In this document: positions 1-12,906 of the stretch, one piece after another
How the letters are laid out: every line of letters begins with the position of its first letter
Position numbering within the stretch: the first letter of the stretch is position 1
Assembly: GCA_946404285.1 (NCBI GenBank)
Contig: CAMJDC010000004.1
Coordinates: 1-47,818, forward strand
DNA length: 47,818 nt
Direction: 5' to 3'
Source of the DNA: an uncultured bacterium
Lineage (GTDB): Bacteria; Patescibacteriota; Gracilibacteria; Absconditabacterales; Absconditicoccaceae
Position numbers and translations under genes: made by a program
Notes under the pieces: generated by a model
Seen by the model: only the letters and a program-made list of their open reading frames with translations
Told to the model about the DNA's origin: nothing
Databases searched by the model: none

Positions 1-644
1 TAGAACTATATAAAAATGAACGATTTGTACCAATAACACCATGACAAACAAATCAGCCACAACAAAGTGCTGAAAATGTAACAGACACCATGAATAAAGA
101 AAAATTAAAACAAAAAGTTGATAATCTACCTTTGAACTCATCAACAAAAACTGAATTAAAAAACGCAATACAAGCATTTTATGATGAAAGACCCACAGAA
201 GGTAAACCAAAACCTAATGACTTTTATTTAGAAATGAATAATAACTTACTCGTACTAACAAGTCATCAATGAGAAAAAACAAAAATTAATCTACAAACTA
301 AAACACTAACATGATTCTGAACTAGTGGCGTAAATACATATGAAATCAGATTTACAAACATAAAAGATTTACTAAATGTCGCCGATTTAACAAATAAAAT
401 AATGAATATATTTAGAAATAAAACCGCAAGTAACCCACCATTCCAATACAAACAACGACATACATGAGGAACTAGATGAAGCTGAATTTACTTCAATGAC
501 AATTCTAAAGTATTAGGTCTTGATACTAGAGCATTATCTGGAGGTTGGTGATGAACTATAGGAGAAATTGACACATTAAAGGACCATCCAGAAGAATACG
601 CACAATATCTATCAAAACGTCGACTTGAGGGTCCATCCACATAA
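1..644 (+). CDS. hypothetical protein, 5' truncated by window edge
   Basis: Frame open from nt 3 (ELYKNERFVPITPGQTNQPQQSAENVTDTMNKEK...) to TAA at 642-644 with TGA=Gly; the ATG at 90 is internal to the open frame. Confidence 0.65.
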
Positions 645-779
645 CAAACACCACAATAATTATAAATAAAAATTTTTCACCTAAAATAAAAAACTTTCAG
701 AAAATTTTTCTTTTTCCTTTGATTTTTTGTCATTTTTGATTATAGGTAAATGCAAACATTTTTTACTATTTTTTGTGAA

Positions 780-1955
780 ATGAAAAAAAACATAATAATC
801 TGACTTTCTTTACTATTTTGCTTCTTATATGGATGCTGAAATAAACAACCAACACCTATAAGTGACACAAATCGAAAATCTGAAAACTGACTTTCTATCA
901 ACGAAACTTTTAACAAACAAATAGGAAACACTCAATATATATCAGATTTACAAGACTTTTTCCAACTAAATGACTATGAAAATATTAAAACAAAAATAAA
1001 TGCCAAATTTGATGAAAAATCTACTCTACAATGAAGATTCAATTTTTCGAAAAATAAAATTTTAATTTGAAAAGACGAGAATTCTGAAATAACTTTTGAT
1101 ATTGTTGCAAATTCTACTCAAGACAATAAAGAACCATTCGAAACATCATGAAGTCTATCACTCTTATATAAAAATGATGAAGTTTATGTTCAATTACACA
1201 GTTTTTGATTATTCATGTGAGAAGAAAACATAAAAGCAAAAATGTATACACTACTATTAGATTTAGTTCGTGATAAACGAGTAAATCTAGAAGTTCATAG
1301 CAGTTGATTTATACAAATTGATGAAAACAGTAACCCAGAAAAATTAGCTGAAAATTTAAAAAATATATTAACTATTTCTAATGAGAATTGAAATCCAGAC
1401 TTCATCCAAAATTTATCAGAACTCATAGAAACAATAAACTGATATATTGATTTGTGAATTTCTACTGAAGATTTATCTATAAATTCTCCACGAGAAATAT
1501 CATATTCCGAACTAAACGGTTGAATCATTCAAAAAGAATTTACATGACATTTTAAATCAAGAGATTCTATTTTTGATTTATCATTTATTGCTAACACACA
1601 ATGAATCAGCATCAATATATTTAACATACAATCAAAAAATGATGAAAATTATGAAGATTTAGATTCAGATTTTTCTTTATCAATAGATGAAACCAACAAA
1701 TGAAAATACAAATTTGACCTTGAATCTTCAAAATTAAAACAAAAAGTTATAGATTGTAAATGAACTATAGAATACTGAGATATCGTTAAAATATCATGAA
1801 ACTTTATTTTAGAACCTATTGAACTCATTTCAGGTCAAAAAATCTCATGAAAATTAACATGAACTGTATCAAAAGATAATTCATGAAATTTAAAGCTTCC
1901 TGAACTAACATGAGATATTCTTTTATTCAATGAGTTATTAAATTCTTTACAATAA
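780..1955 (+). CDS. hypothetical lipoprotein
   Basis: TGA=Gly ORF of 391 aa; N-terminus MKKNIIIGLSLLFCFLYGCGNK with signal peptide and lipobox-like LYGC. Confidence 0.8.
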
Positions 1956-1983
1956 AATTGTTTATTAATTATATTATTTAATC

Positions 1984-3600
1984 ATGCAATCAAAAAAATT
2001 CTCTTCATCTAATCTTTCTGAAGCCAAAAAAATAAGCAAAAAAAGCCAGAAAAAAAAATCTAAATGAGTATTAAAAGGTTTCTTGATATTAATATGAATT
2101 TTCATTATTTTCTTTTTGTCTGTTTCTGCAATTTCATGATTTAAATGAGTATTCGATAAAATAAAACAAACCGTAATAGCATCTGTGTCTAGAACTGTTT
2201 GAACTCCAATGAAAACAGATCAATATGGTAGCGTTAACGTACTATTACTCTGATACGGATGAGCTAGACACCAATGATGATTCCTCACAGATTCTATAAT
2301 GGTAGCTTCACGAAATCCAGAAAAAAACAATGTAACATTATTTTCTCTTCCTCGTGACTTATATGTAAAAAGTCCTGTAACCAACACATACGGAAGAATC
2401 AATGCCATATTCCAGCAATATTATAGTAGAACACAATCTGTAGAAGAATCAGCTTTATGATTTGCATGAAAAATATGAGAAATTCTATGATTAGACATTC
2501 CATATTATGCAACCATAGATTTTCAAACATTTAAAGAAATAGTTGATTCTTTATGATGAGTTGACGTATATGTAACTGAAACTATATATGACCCAGAATA
2601 CCCAGCTGATAACATGATAAACTATGATCCATTTTATATTGAGGCATGAGAACAGCATTTAGATTGAGCTACTGCTTTAAAATATGCTAGATCTCGCCAC
2701 ACAACTTCAGATTTCGACCGTTCTTTACGCCAACAAAAATTAATTATCGCTATAAAAGACAAAATGCTTGAACAAGGATTAAGTGTTTCTACTGCAACTG
2801 AACTATACGATCAATACAAAAAATACATTGAAACAAATATTTCAGCACAAGAAATGTTACGAACTGTTCAGTTTTTACCTAAAATTAACTGATTCTCTTC
2901 ATTCGGTTATACATCCACATGTAGTTACAATAATGTTTCAAGGATGACTCCTTGATGCTTTCTATACGTACCATCGAGAGACGCATTCTGATGAATGTCC
3001 GTTCTACTCCCTGACTGAGCAAGTTATTCTAGCATAAGTTACTACGATGAAATGAAAACTTTTGTAACATTTATTCTTACGCATCGTGAATTTTTATCAG
3101 AATGAGCTAGTGTAGAAGTGGTAAACTCTATAGATAAATCTGTATTAAATTCTAATTGACTATGAAGAACCTCTCTTGCTACAAGTCTATGAGCTAAAAT
3201 GGCTAGATATTGACTCAATGTAACAAATGTAGCAAACTGAGAATGAGATCCTGCAGAACATAGTTATATAACAATAAATATGGTATGAGATTTTAGTGGA
3301 ACTATTGATGCAATCCAAACATTTTTACCAATTCAAGATATCAGAATAGATACTTGAAGCGTCCATGAAGATTATGACGAAGAATGAAATATAGAATATT
3401 GGACTGACAGAGCTTATATTACAGTCGTACTTTGAAATGATTACATTTTGTGAAGTGAATTTTTCCCTTGATTAGTAGAAAAAAAGTTTTCTTACAAATT
3501 AGACATAGATCCTATTCCTCCATTACAAAAAGAAGAAAACATTAACGAAGAAACTGAAAACAACGAAGAAAACATTGAAAATAATAATTCTGAATATTAA
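1984..3600 (+). CDS. LytR-CpsA-Psr (LCP) family protein
   Basis: TGA=Gly ORF of 538 aa; TM segment then VNVLLLGYGG...TDSIMVAS...LPRDLYV...GGVDVYV...GEQHLDGATALKYARSRHTTSDFDRSLRQQKLI, typical LCP core. Confidence 0.9.
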
Positions 3601-3686
3601 ACCTAAGGACACTTTTTAGAAAAGCTTGCATTTTTACATAATATATATACGTTATAAATATATGTTTTATTAATTTTTTAATTGAA

Positions 3687-4523
3687 ATGAAAAATAAATA
3701 TCAAATTCTTATCCTCATGATAACTGCTATATTCGGTTTTGTTTGACTTAGCAATGCTTATTCTATCACATGAGATGAATTAAAACAACTAAATTCTCAA
3801 AAACTTATAATAAAGAATTCCTCAAACTATAATTTATGGAATTATTATTCTCAATTCTCTAAACGATACGATATACTAAAAAGCGATGATAGATTATGAA
3901 CTATCTCCAAAGAACTAAGAGATTACTCACAATCCATGTTTTCATCTAGAAAACAATTAGAAAAAAATCAAAATTCTATAGAAAAATCTGATTTTATCGA
4001 AAAATACAAAGATAATATCTCAGCAAATATTGAAATTTCAGAAGAAAATTGTATGTGACGATACAACACAATTGACAGTATTTGTTTTGCAAATGATTTC
4101 CCAACTGCGCTCGCTATAGCTATTTGGTACAAAGAATCCAATTGTTATTATCATTTACCAAAAAATGGAAATGGTCCATTCCAAATAACTAGCAAAAATT
4201 ATTGAGCAGGAGAAATAAACGAACAAATATTTAAACAAACAATCCAAGATTTCATAGATTTCTCAAAAAATAAAATCAAATCTTACAACAACAGAAGCGA
4301 CGAAGAATTTCCAGAAATTAATATAAGCTACACATCATATGATTATACATGACTAGTAAGTTTTATGGCACTCTATAACGGATGAACTAGAACATGAGGA
4401 ATGGTAATTCCAAATAATCCATCATACGTATTTGATTGATATGGAGAAGAATATTCTAATGCTAAAAAATACTGAGCATTCCCTATGTTCATAAAAGTAC
4501 TAGAACTTGAGCTGAAAAAATAG
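3687..4523 (+). CDS. secreted protein with lytic-transglycosylase/SLT-like domain
   Basis: Signal peptide; AIWYKESNCYYHLPKNGNGPFQIT (E-S...GPFQI) then VSFMALYNGGTRT; ends TAG. Confidence 0.6.
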
Positions 4524-4550
4524 ATTTAAAAAATAGATTTTAATCATAGA

Positions 4551-5345
4551 ATGAAAATAATATCACGGAATATAAACTGAATTCGTGCAGTAATTCAAAA
4601 ATGATTTTTTGATTTTATAAAAAATGAAAATCCAGATATTTTTTGTTTACAAGAAACCAAAGCATTTGAAAATCAAATACCAACTGAACTAAGATTTCAT
4701 CTTTCAGATTACGACTTTCTTTGGCACAGATGAACTAGACCATGATATGCAGGAACTGCTATATTTTTTAAAAAATATATCCAAATAAAAGAAAAAAAAC
4801 CAGAATTTTCTTTCCATGAATTTCATGATGAATGAAGAGTTACTGAAATTTCTTTTTTATATTGAAACGAATTAATTCATCTAATAAATGTTTATTTTCC
4901 AAATGGATGAACACGCGCAGATGGATCTGAAATGTTGAGCTATAAACTAGATTTTTATGAAAAAATGAGAAAATATATTCAAGATATCCGTGATAATTGA
5001 GAAGAAGTTATAACATGCTGAGATTTTAATATCTGCCATACAGAAATAGATATTGCTAGACCTAAAGAAAACGAGAATTCAATCTGATTTTTGCCAATCG
5101 AACGTGCTGAAATGGACAAACTCGAAAATGATGGATTGGTAGACGTATTCCGTAAATTAAATCCAAATTTAAAAGACAAATACACCTGGCGAAGCTATCG
5201 CGGATGAGCGAGAGAAAGAAATGTATGACGGAGACTGGATTATTTTTGGGTTACACCAAAAATTTTTGATAAAATAACAAACATGAATCACTTAGAAAAT
5301 ATAATATGATCTGATCACTGTCCTATTAGTCTAATCTTAGAATAA
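4551..5345 (+). CDS. xth: exodeoxyribonuclease III / AP endonuclease family
   Basis: [39 protein letters not shown]...YAGTAIFFKK...YFPNGGTRADGSEMLSYKLDFYEKM...GDFNICHTEIDIARP...RRLDYFWVT...SDHCPISLIL. Confidence 0.92.
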
Positions 5346-5355
5346 ATTCATAATA

Positions 5356-5913
5356 CTATTCAACTTCTTCCAATTCATATCAATGTGCTTCCGCAAAAGA
5401 ACGTTGGATATCACTCAAACCTTTATTTAAATCCCTAATTTCTGAAGCTAAAGAATCCAATTCTGATTTTATCGCTTCATAAGCTGCAGAATCTTCCTCA
5501 GCCAATCATTCTTCTAATAAAGGTAAAAATGGTAATGTTTCATACAATTTATCAAATCTTTCCAACATTTTCTGAATCAATAGAATTACCCCATCTTTCA
5601 ATGAACTATCTCACTCTACATCTCACAAATCATTAATCTTAAACATAGAATTTTTACACACATCTACTGTTTCATCTATAGCCGATTTCACATCATCAGT
5701 AGATCATCAATCATATGAATTATAAACATCCCACATGGAATTTTCTGACTCAAAACATTCTATCGAAAGATCCGTAATAGTATCATTATAATCCAAAACC
5801 TGATCTGTATCAATCTCCTCTATAATAAAATCTCACTTATCTTTTGAAGAACATCAAACAATCATTCATGATAAAAAAACTAATCATAACAACAAAATAC
5901 CAATTTTTCTCAT
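5356..5913 (-). CDS. small lipoprotein, unknown function
   Basis: MRKIGILLLGLVFLSGMIVGCSSKDKGD... lipobox-like; 185 aa, stop TAG. Confidence 0.75.
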
Positions 5914-6109
5914 ATCAATTTACTTAGAAAATAAACATACCTTATTTAATTTTTCCACAAACATATACAAGAGAAAATTAAAATAAAAAAATATATTAAC
6001 AAACAATTTATTTTTTTACAAAAAAATGTCCCAAATTTTTTGCATAGATTTTAATTTTGATTATAATTAAGTATGTAAAATTTTTATTTTAGCATAAATA
6101 TAAACAAAA

Positions 6110-7333
6110 ATGGCTGAAGAAAATCACAATTCTAATCCAAAGAATCCTGACTTAAAATGAAACATTTTAAGTACTTCACATTCTAAAGTTGAAGAAAAAG
6201 GAAAAGTTTTAGATGATGGATCTGTAACATTACCTGACTGAAAAACAGTATCTCCTGAAAAATATTTGAGCTATCTTTTACATACAATGATTCAATACGA
6301 TAGTTCGGATATCTATTTCACATATGGAGAAGAACCTGCTATCAGAATCTATGGAGAAGTTTATAGATTAACAACTGTACCAAAATTAGAAGATAGTACA
6401 TTGGAAGCTATTTCTGATATACTAATGTCAGAAGATGACAAAGAGAATTTCAAAACAAATCTTAGTTGTGATATCTGATTCTCTATCCATGGTCGCCGTT
6501 ACAGGATTAATATTTCTCGTCAAAGATGACACAAAATGATTGTAGCTAGACTTTTAGCAGAAAAAGTACCTACTGTTGACGACTTAAATCTTCCTCAAAT
6601 TTTTAAGACATTAACAAAAAAAACTGCATGAATAGTTTTCGTAGCATGAGCCACATGATCATGAAAATCTACAACTCTTGCTGCTATGATTGAAGAAATC
6701 AACCGTAGTAGACCTTGCCATATTATTACTATCGAAGACCCTATTGAATATATTTTCACACCTAAAAAAGCTATTTTTGAACAAAAACAATTAGAAAAAG
6801 ACGTTATTTCATTCTCATCTGCCATGAAATATGCAATGAGACAAAGACCAGACGTTATTCTTTTCTGAGAAACTAGAGACCCTGAATCTTTAAGAAATGC
6901 TGTAGCTCTAGCTGAAACTTGACACTTAGTATTAACTACAATCCACTCAAGATCAGCCGAACAAACAATCAACAAGGTTATCTCAATGTTCCCAGTTGAT
7001 GAACAACCAACAATAAAAAATCAGATTTCAGAAAACTTATCAGCAATTATAGTTCAGAGATTGATAAAAAAAGCTGATTGAAAATGAGTTATCACAGCTC
7101 ACGAAATTCTACTAAATAATAAAGCCGTAGAAAATACAATTCGTGAAAACAAAATGAACCAAATCAGAAACGTAATATATACTTATAGATCAAGTGGTAT
7201 GTGTCTATTAGAAGATTATTTACTAGATTTAGTTGAAGATGGTCTAATAACTGCTGAAGCTGCTTTATTCAATGCAAACGACCGTGACTATCTATCAAGA
7301 AGTCTTCAAGCCAAATTCAATACACATATTTAA
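6110..7333 (+). CDS. pilT: PilT-type type IV pilus twitching ATPase
   Basis: [43 protein letters not shown]...AMRQRPDVILFGETRDPESLRNAVALAETGHLVLTTIHSRSAEQTI; Walker A glycines are TGA. Confidence 0.93.
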
Positions 7334-7357
7334 AACAGAATCTAATAATAAAATATA

Positions 7358-7384
7358 AACCGATCTTAATGGTCGGTTTTTTTT
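7358..7384 (+). terminator. intrinsic terminator downstream of pilT
   Basis: AAACCGATC-TTAAT-GGTCGGTTTTTTTTT hairpin plus T-run. Confidence 0.8.
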
Positions 7385-7501
7385 GACTAAAATATATACA
7401 ATTTTTAACTAGAAATTTTTTAATTTTGTATTGTTTTTTGTTATACGAAAATTAAATATCATAATATAGGATAATGTTTTATATCATTTAAACATTTCTT
7501 T

Positions 7502-8602
7502 ATGCATCTAAGCTTACTACAATTTATTATAATAATAGCTTCTGTAATATTCTTCTTTTTCTGAATTGACTTATTCAAACGCAAAAAAGCAACGATTCTC
7601 CATTTAATTGTATTCATCTGAGGTAGTTTCTTATTAATACTATTCTCTTTAAATACATCTGCATTAGATGAATTTTGATCTTTTTTCTGATTGACCAGAT
7701 GAGCTGACTTACTAGTATACATTGCTATAATTATTTTAGCTTATTTCTATATCACACTCTATAACAAAAATATTAAAGATTCACAGGAAGTTACCAAATT
7801 AATATCAGCATTAGCTATAGAAAAATGATATGAAGAAGAAAAAGAACAAATCAAAAAATATAGAAATTCAGATTTCAAAGATAATTTTGTTTTCAATATT
7901 AGAGTTTACAATGAAGCATCAATGCTATCAAGTGTAATCGATGAGATAGTAAATGCTTGATTCAAAAAATTAGTATTCATAAATGATGGTTCAAAAGACA
8001 ATTCTCAAGAGATACTTGAAAAGAAAAAAGAACAGTATCCTGAATGTATTTTTGTAATACTAACTCACAAAATAAATAGATGATGATGAGCAGCAAACCA
8101 AACATGATATAAATTCATACAAAAATATGCCGAACAAATGAAAGTAAATTGGTTTGTATGATTTGATCCAGATGGACAGATGGATATAAAAGACATGGAT
8201 ACTTTCATCTCTCATATCCAAAAAGATAACTGAAAATTTGATGCATATCTAGGTTCTCGTTTTATCAAATGATGATCATCATATAATATTCCAAAATCTA
8301 GAAAAAGAATTCTAACAATATCCAGAATCGTTACCAAAATATTTTACTGAATCAAAGTTTCCGACCCACATAATGGATATAGAGTTATAGATATAGAAGC
8401 TTTGAAAAAGATACATCTCACTGCTGACTGAATGCATTATGCAAACGAACTAAATGAACAAATGCAAAAAAACCATTTTAAAACCAAAGAAATTCCAGTA
8501 CATATTCGTTATACTGATTACAGCCTATGAAAATGACAAAAAAATTCTAATAGTATAAAACTCTGATTACAAATGATTTACCAAAAAATATTCTTTAGAT
8601 AA
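7502..8602 (+). CDS. membrane protein: N-terminal DUF2304-like domain fused to family 2 glycosyltransferase
   Basis: N-terminal three-TM segment (MHLSLLQFIIIIASVIFFFFGIDLFKRKK...) then VFNIRVYNEASMLSSVIDEIVNAGFKKLVFINDGSKDNSQEILEKKK...GFDPDGQMDIKDM...GFRVIDIEALKKI-like GT2 region. Confidence 0.85.
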
Positions 8603-8617
8603 AATTTACAATTTTTA

Positions 8618-9481
8618 ATGGTCGCATTTTCAATATTTGGTCGAAATATATATCGATATTGAATATTTTATTTAATAGGTTTCGTCTTCGCTTACTTTTT
8701 TTTGTATTTCATTTGAAGAAAAAAATATTTTCATAAATTCCCAAAATTACAAAATTTACTAGAAAATGATTTAGAAACCCTATTTATCATCCTGATTTTA
8801 TGAGTTTTAGTATGATGAAGACTTGGTCACGTTTTCATCTATGATTTCCAACATTTCATAAACAATCCACTAGATATATTCAAAGTTCGACAATGATGAA
8901 TGTCTTTCATTGGGTGAATATTATGAGTAGTTCTATGAGTTAGTATTTTTATATGGAAGAAAAGATTTTCTCGAAAAGAATTTATAATCCTACTCGACCT
9001 ATTATGCTGCATACTACCACTATGTATAGCATTTTGAAGACTATGAAACTTTCTAAATCAAGAATTATACTGAATCATATTCAACAACCCATTTTGACGA
9101 AATGAGTGAACGATATGAACTCTAACATCTTTATGATTTTTACATATTTACGACAAAATAGATTCATCTCTCAGAATTAATACAAATCTACTTTCAATCA
9201 TATTCGAATGATTATTATTATTTATCACTTTGATAATTATTTTCACGAAGCAGATAAAAAACGATAAACGAAAAATCTGAAAAATATGAGTGATTTTTCT
9301 ACTCCGATACAGTATAATCAGATTTTTATTTGAATATCTCAGACAGGATTCTCAATCTGAATTCATCTGACCATTCTCCAAAAGCCAACGATTTTTTATA
9401 ATATTCATCATCATAGGAATAACTATATGAATCTATCTATTTCGCCATCCAAAAGAAAATTTAGAAAATAAGAAAAAATAA
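8618..9481 (+). CDS. lgt: prolipoprotein diacylglyceryl transferase
   Basis: VGGRLGHVFIYDFQHF...RQGGMSFIGGILGVVLG...CIAFGRLGNFLNQELYG...LRYSIIRFLFEYLRQDSQ; stop overlaps nth start. Confidence 0.93.
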
Positions 9482-10164
9482 TGACAAAGAAAGATTACGA
9501 TGAAATTTTTACTAAACTTTTGGAACTTTTTCCAAATCCAGATACTGAATTAAATTTTGAAACTCCATTTCAATTACTTGTTGCAGTGATGTTATCTGCT
9601 CAAACTACAGATAGACAAGTAAACGTAGTTACAGATAAACTTTTTGTAAAAATAAAAGAACCTAATAACGTTTTGAAAATGACCGAAGAAAAATTAGCAA
9701 AACAAGTTTCTTCAGTTAATTACTACAAAATGAAAGCTAAACATATTAGAGAAACTGCTAAAAAACTGATTGAATTAGCTGAAGATAAAAATGCTAAACT
9801 GACCAAAAATGAAAAAGAATGCTTAGATAAATATGGATATTATTTACCTGAAAGTCTCGAATGATTGACTAAACTCCCATGAGTTGGAGAAAAAACTGCA
9901 AAAGTAATTCTTTACGTACGATACAAACATGATTTAATCGCTGTTGATACACACGTTCACAGAGTAGCTAATCGTCTATGAATAGTAAATACTAGTGAAC
10001 CTTTAGAAACTTCCAAAGAAATAGAAAAAGCTGTACCAAAAAAATGGAAAAGGGTTGCTCATCATAGTTTGATTCTATTTGGAAGATATTATTGCACAGC
10101 TAAAAAACCAAAATGTGAAAATTGTATATTAAAGGATTTTTGTAAAAACATCATTTCAAAATAA
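9481..10164 (+). CDS. nth: endonuclease III
   Basis: PFQLLVAVMLSAQTTDRQVN...LPGVGEKTAKVIL...VDTHVHRVANRLG...CTAKKPKCENCILKDFC (4Fe-4S loop). Confidence 0.95.
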
Positions 10165-10166
10165 AA

Positions 10167-12725
10167 TTAAACAACATAATTTCGTGACATTGGATTTTTT
10201 TTCGTTTTTAAAATTTCTTCTCTCGGATACTTTATCCTTACTAATGGTATATCATGGCGTACACAATAATCCAAAATATCATCATCGACATCTTCCAACT
10301 TTTTTTCTCAAATAGATATTCACATTACAGTTGGAGTAACCAATCATTCATACATACTCGTACTCTCTAAAACTCATCTAATACCAAGTTCTAATTCTTT
10401 ATCTTTTTCTCAAACTTCTTGTAATGTGGTTACATTTCATAAAGCATTAATTCTTTTTGTGTATTCTTCTTGTGATAAATTAAGCTCTTTTTTTATAGCA
10501 TCTGGTACCAATGATATACATTTCGCATGATTTCACATCCCCGGTAACATTATATGTTCAAAATTATAAAAATTTTTCATACTTCAAGTTCAACTATCTA
10601 TATCTGAACTACTCTGCACATACATATCTCCCAAATTTCTTGGCTTTACAATCAAAGCATATCAATCTTTTGTAACATTCAAATCTCTACTTCATCCCTT
10701 AGTTCCCACACATAAAAACATTTTTTCATCCGTAATCTCTAAAGCTTCTATTGATCTAATGGATGAAAAACGATGAGCAGATACTCATAAATCTGTGTTA
10801 AAATCAAGTTCAGCAAGTTTTACCTTCTTTCATTTTATATTTTCAGTATGAATTTCTAATACTTTTTCTATATCATCAACTAATGGAGGTATCTTATTTT
10901 TTTCTCTATATTGTTTTCTATAATAAATATTCTCATTGTTTTTTTTACAAATAAAACGTTCATTATCAGGAATTCAATCCAATAAAATACTAACAATATT
11001 GTTATAATTATTTAACCTTTCGTTCTTATTTTCAACCCAATTTAATTCTTCAAATATTTTCATCCTATCTTGTAAATTTTTGAAATCTTCATTTCCTCGA
11101 TTTTGTTCTGGATACTTAATATCACTTGGAGTTAGAGCTGAAAGAAAACTATTTAAAAATAATTTTTTATCTTCTGTAGATAAATTTTTGTATTCAGCAA
11201 CTCATATATTTTTAAATTTATCAAAATTTTTAAATTCTAATACACGTTCTGTTAACGGAGTAATTTGTTCATCACCGAAAATATTTTTAATAGATTGAAA
11301 TGTGTGTCATCTTCTGTGTACCCTATCTAAGACTTCTCACATATTCCATGAATAATCTTCATATCAAGATAAATATTTTAACACAATATCCTTTGTATCT
11401 TCCCTAAAATAAGGAAGCCATGTTACATCAATATTTAATTCCAGACAATCTTTTAAATATTTAACATTATCATCGTTTATAAACTTTGAAATTTTTCCAA
11501 ACCATCAAGAAAGTTTTTCTTTATAGTCTTTTTCAATCTTTTCGTAACTATCCTCATCTTCATCCTCCCAATTTCACCAATCATCAGCACTCTCTTCATT
11601 TTTACACTCAAGTTGAGATTTTCTCTCTTTTTCATTTATTTCATTCGCTACTCTCACATCCAAAATCTTGATAATATCACTATCATTTAATAATAATTTT
11701 ATAATACTCTTATTATCATCTCTAATTGATAAATTAATTACAATATTCAAATCATATCACTCATCCAAAAGAGATGGAATAATTTCCAAACAAGCATCAA
11801 TATCACAATATCATCTATTAATATTCCAAAATAAACGTTCCAAATATTGTCTACGATCTTCTTCTTCCAATTTTTGGATTCTAGGATTTACTATAATTTT
11901 ATCATACAATAATAACGTCTCTGGAGAAGAAATATATTCTTTTAAATAACCCAAATCTCTCCTATTCATCAATATTAAACTAAATTCTTCAGGTGTAATT
12001 GTTTTTAGATTTTTTCACTCTAAATTTACACATTGATTTTGAAATTTAATAAAATCTTCTTTTTTTCACGACGCTATCCTTTTTCATTGTTCAGTATTGA
12101 AAAAATCTGCACGATATCAACGTTCCCAAGATAAGCGAGTCCTATCTGCATCTCGTAAACACGCTGACACATAATTTGTAGTTTTTCTTCATGTTGTATG
12201 ATATTCAACAGCATTAATTATCCATTTTTTTTGCTCTTGTGTTAATATAAATTTTTCATTATTAATTATTTCTGTTGTAATAGGTATTGCATTCTTTCAA
12301 TGTTCTTCATCATATGAATCATTTAATCTCGCCAAATCATGACAAGCACAAGCCAATACTACTGGGATTGGATTTTCTCATAAACTAACAGCATAACAAA
12401 TACCACGAAAAACTACACTTTGTGTATGAGTATACAATCAATGATATCAATCTCTATTTTGAGTAACCTTTGGATTACTTATAATCAAAGGAAGAATTTC
12501 ATTTTTGTAAAAAGAAAAAACATTCCTAATTTTTTCAATATTTTCTGGTTTATTAATATCTTCCCTTATCACAAAATCAGAATTAATTGTTTCCTTGATG
12601 TTATTTGTTAAAGTTGGATATGAAAAATTCTTATTTACTCATTCACTTTTTGATTGTTTTTCAACAACATTAAAATCTTTTTCCTTTGTTTCACTTTTAA
12701 TTTTTTTATTTTGATTTTTTTTCAT
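10167..12725 (-). CDS. large HD-domain protein of unknown function (852 aa)
   Basis: Single TGA=Gly frame; H...HD...H...H...D signature: WLYTHTQSVVF...ACACHDLARLND...EEHGKNA...VEYHTTG...LRDADRTRLSWERG; rest unrecognised. Confidence 0.75.
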
Positions 12726-12859
12726 AAAAAACTTTTATCTAAAAATAAATCATATAATATTGTAATCAAAACACAAAATTTTGTCAAATTCTCAAACACT
12801 TTTTTTAATCACAAAAAATCATACAAATTTTTTAATGATTTTTTATCAGATTTATTTAT

Positions 12860-12898
12860 AAATTCATTATACAAATTCATTATACAAATTTATAATAC
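12860..12898. repeat. three tandem 13-bp units just upstream of sufB
   Basis: AAATTCATTATAC / AAATTCATTATAC / AAATTTATAATAC. Confidence 0.85.
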
Positions 12899-12906
12899 AC
12901 ACGATT

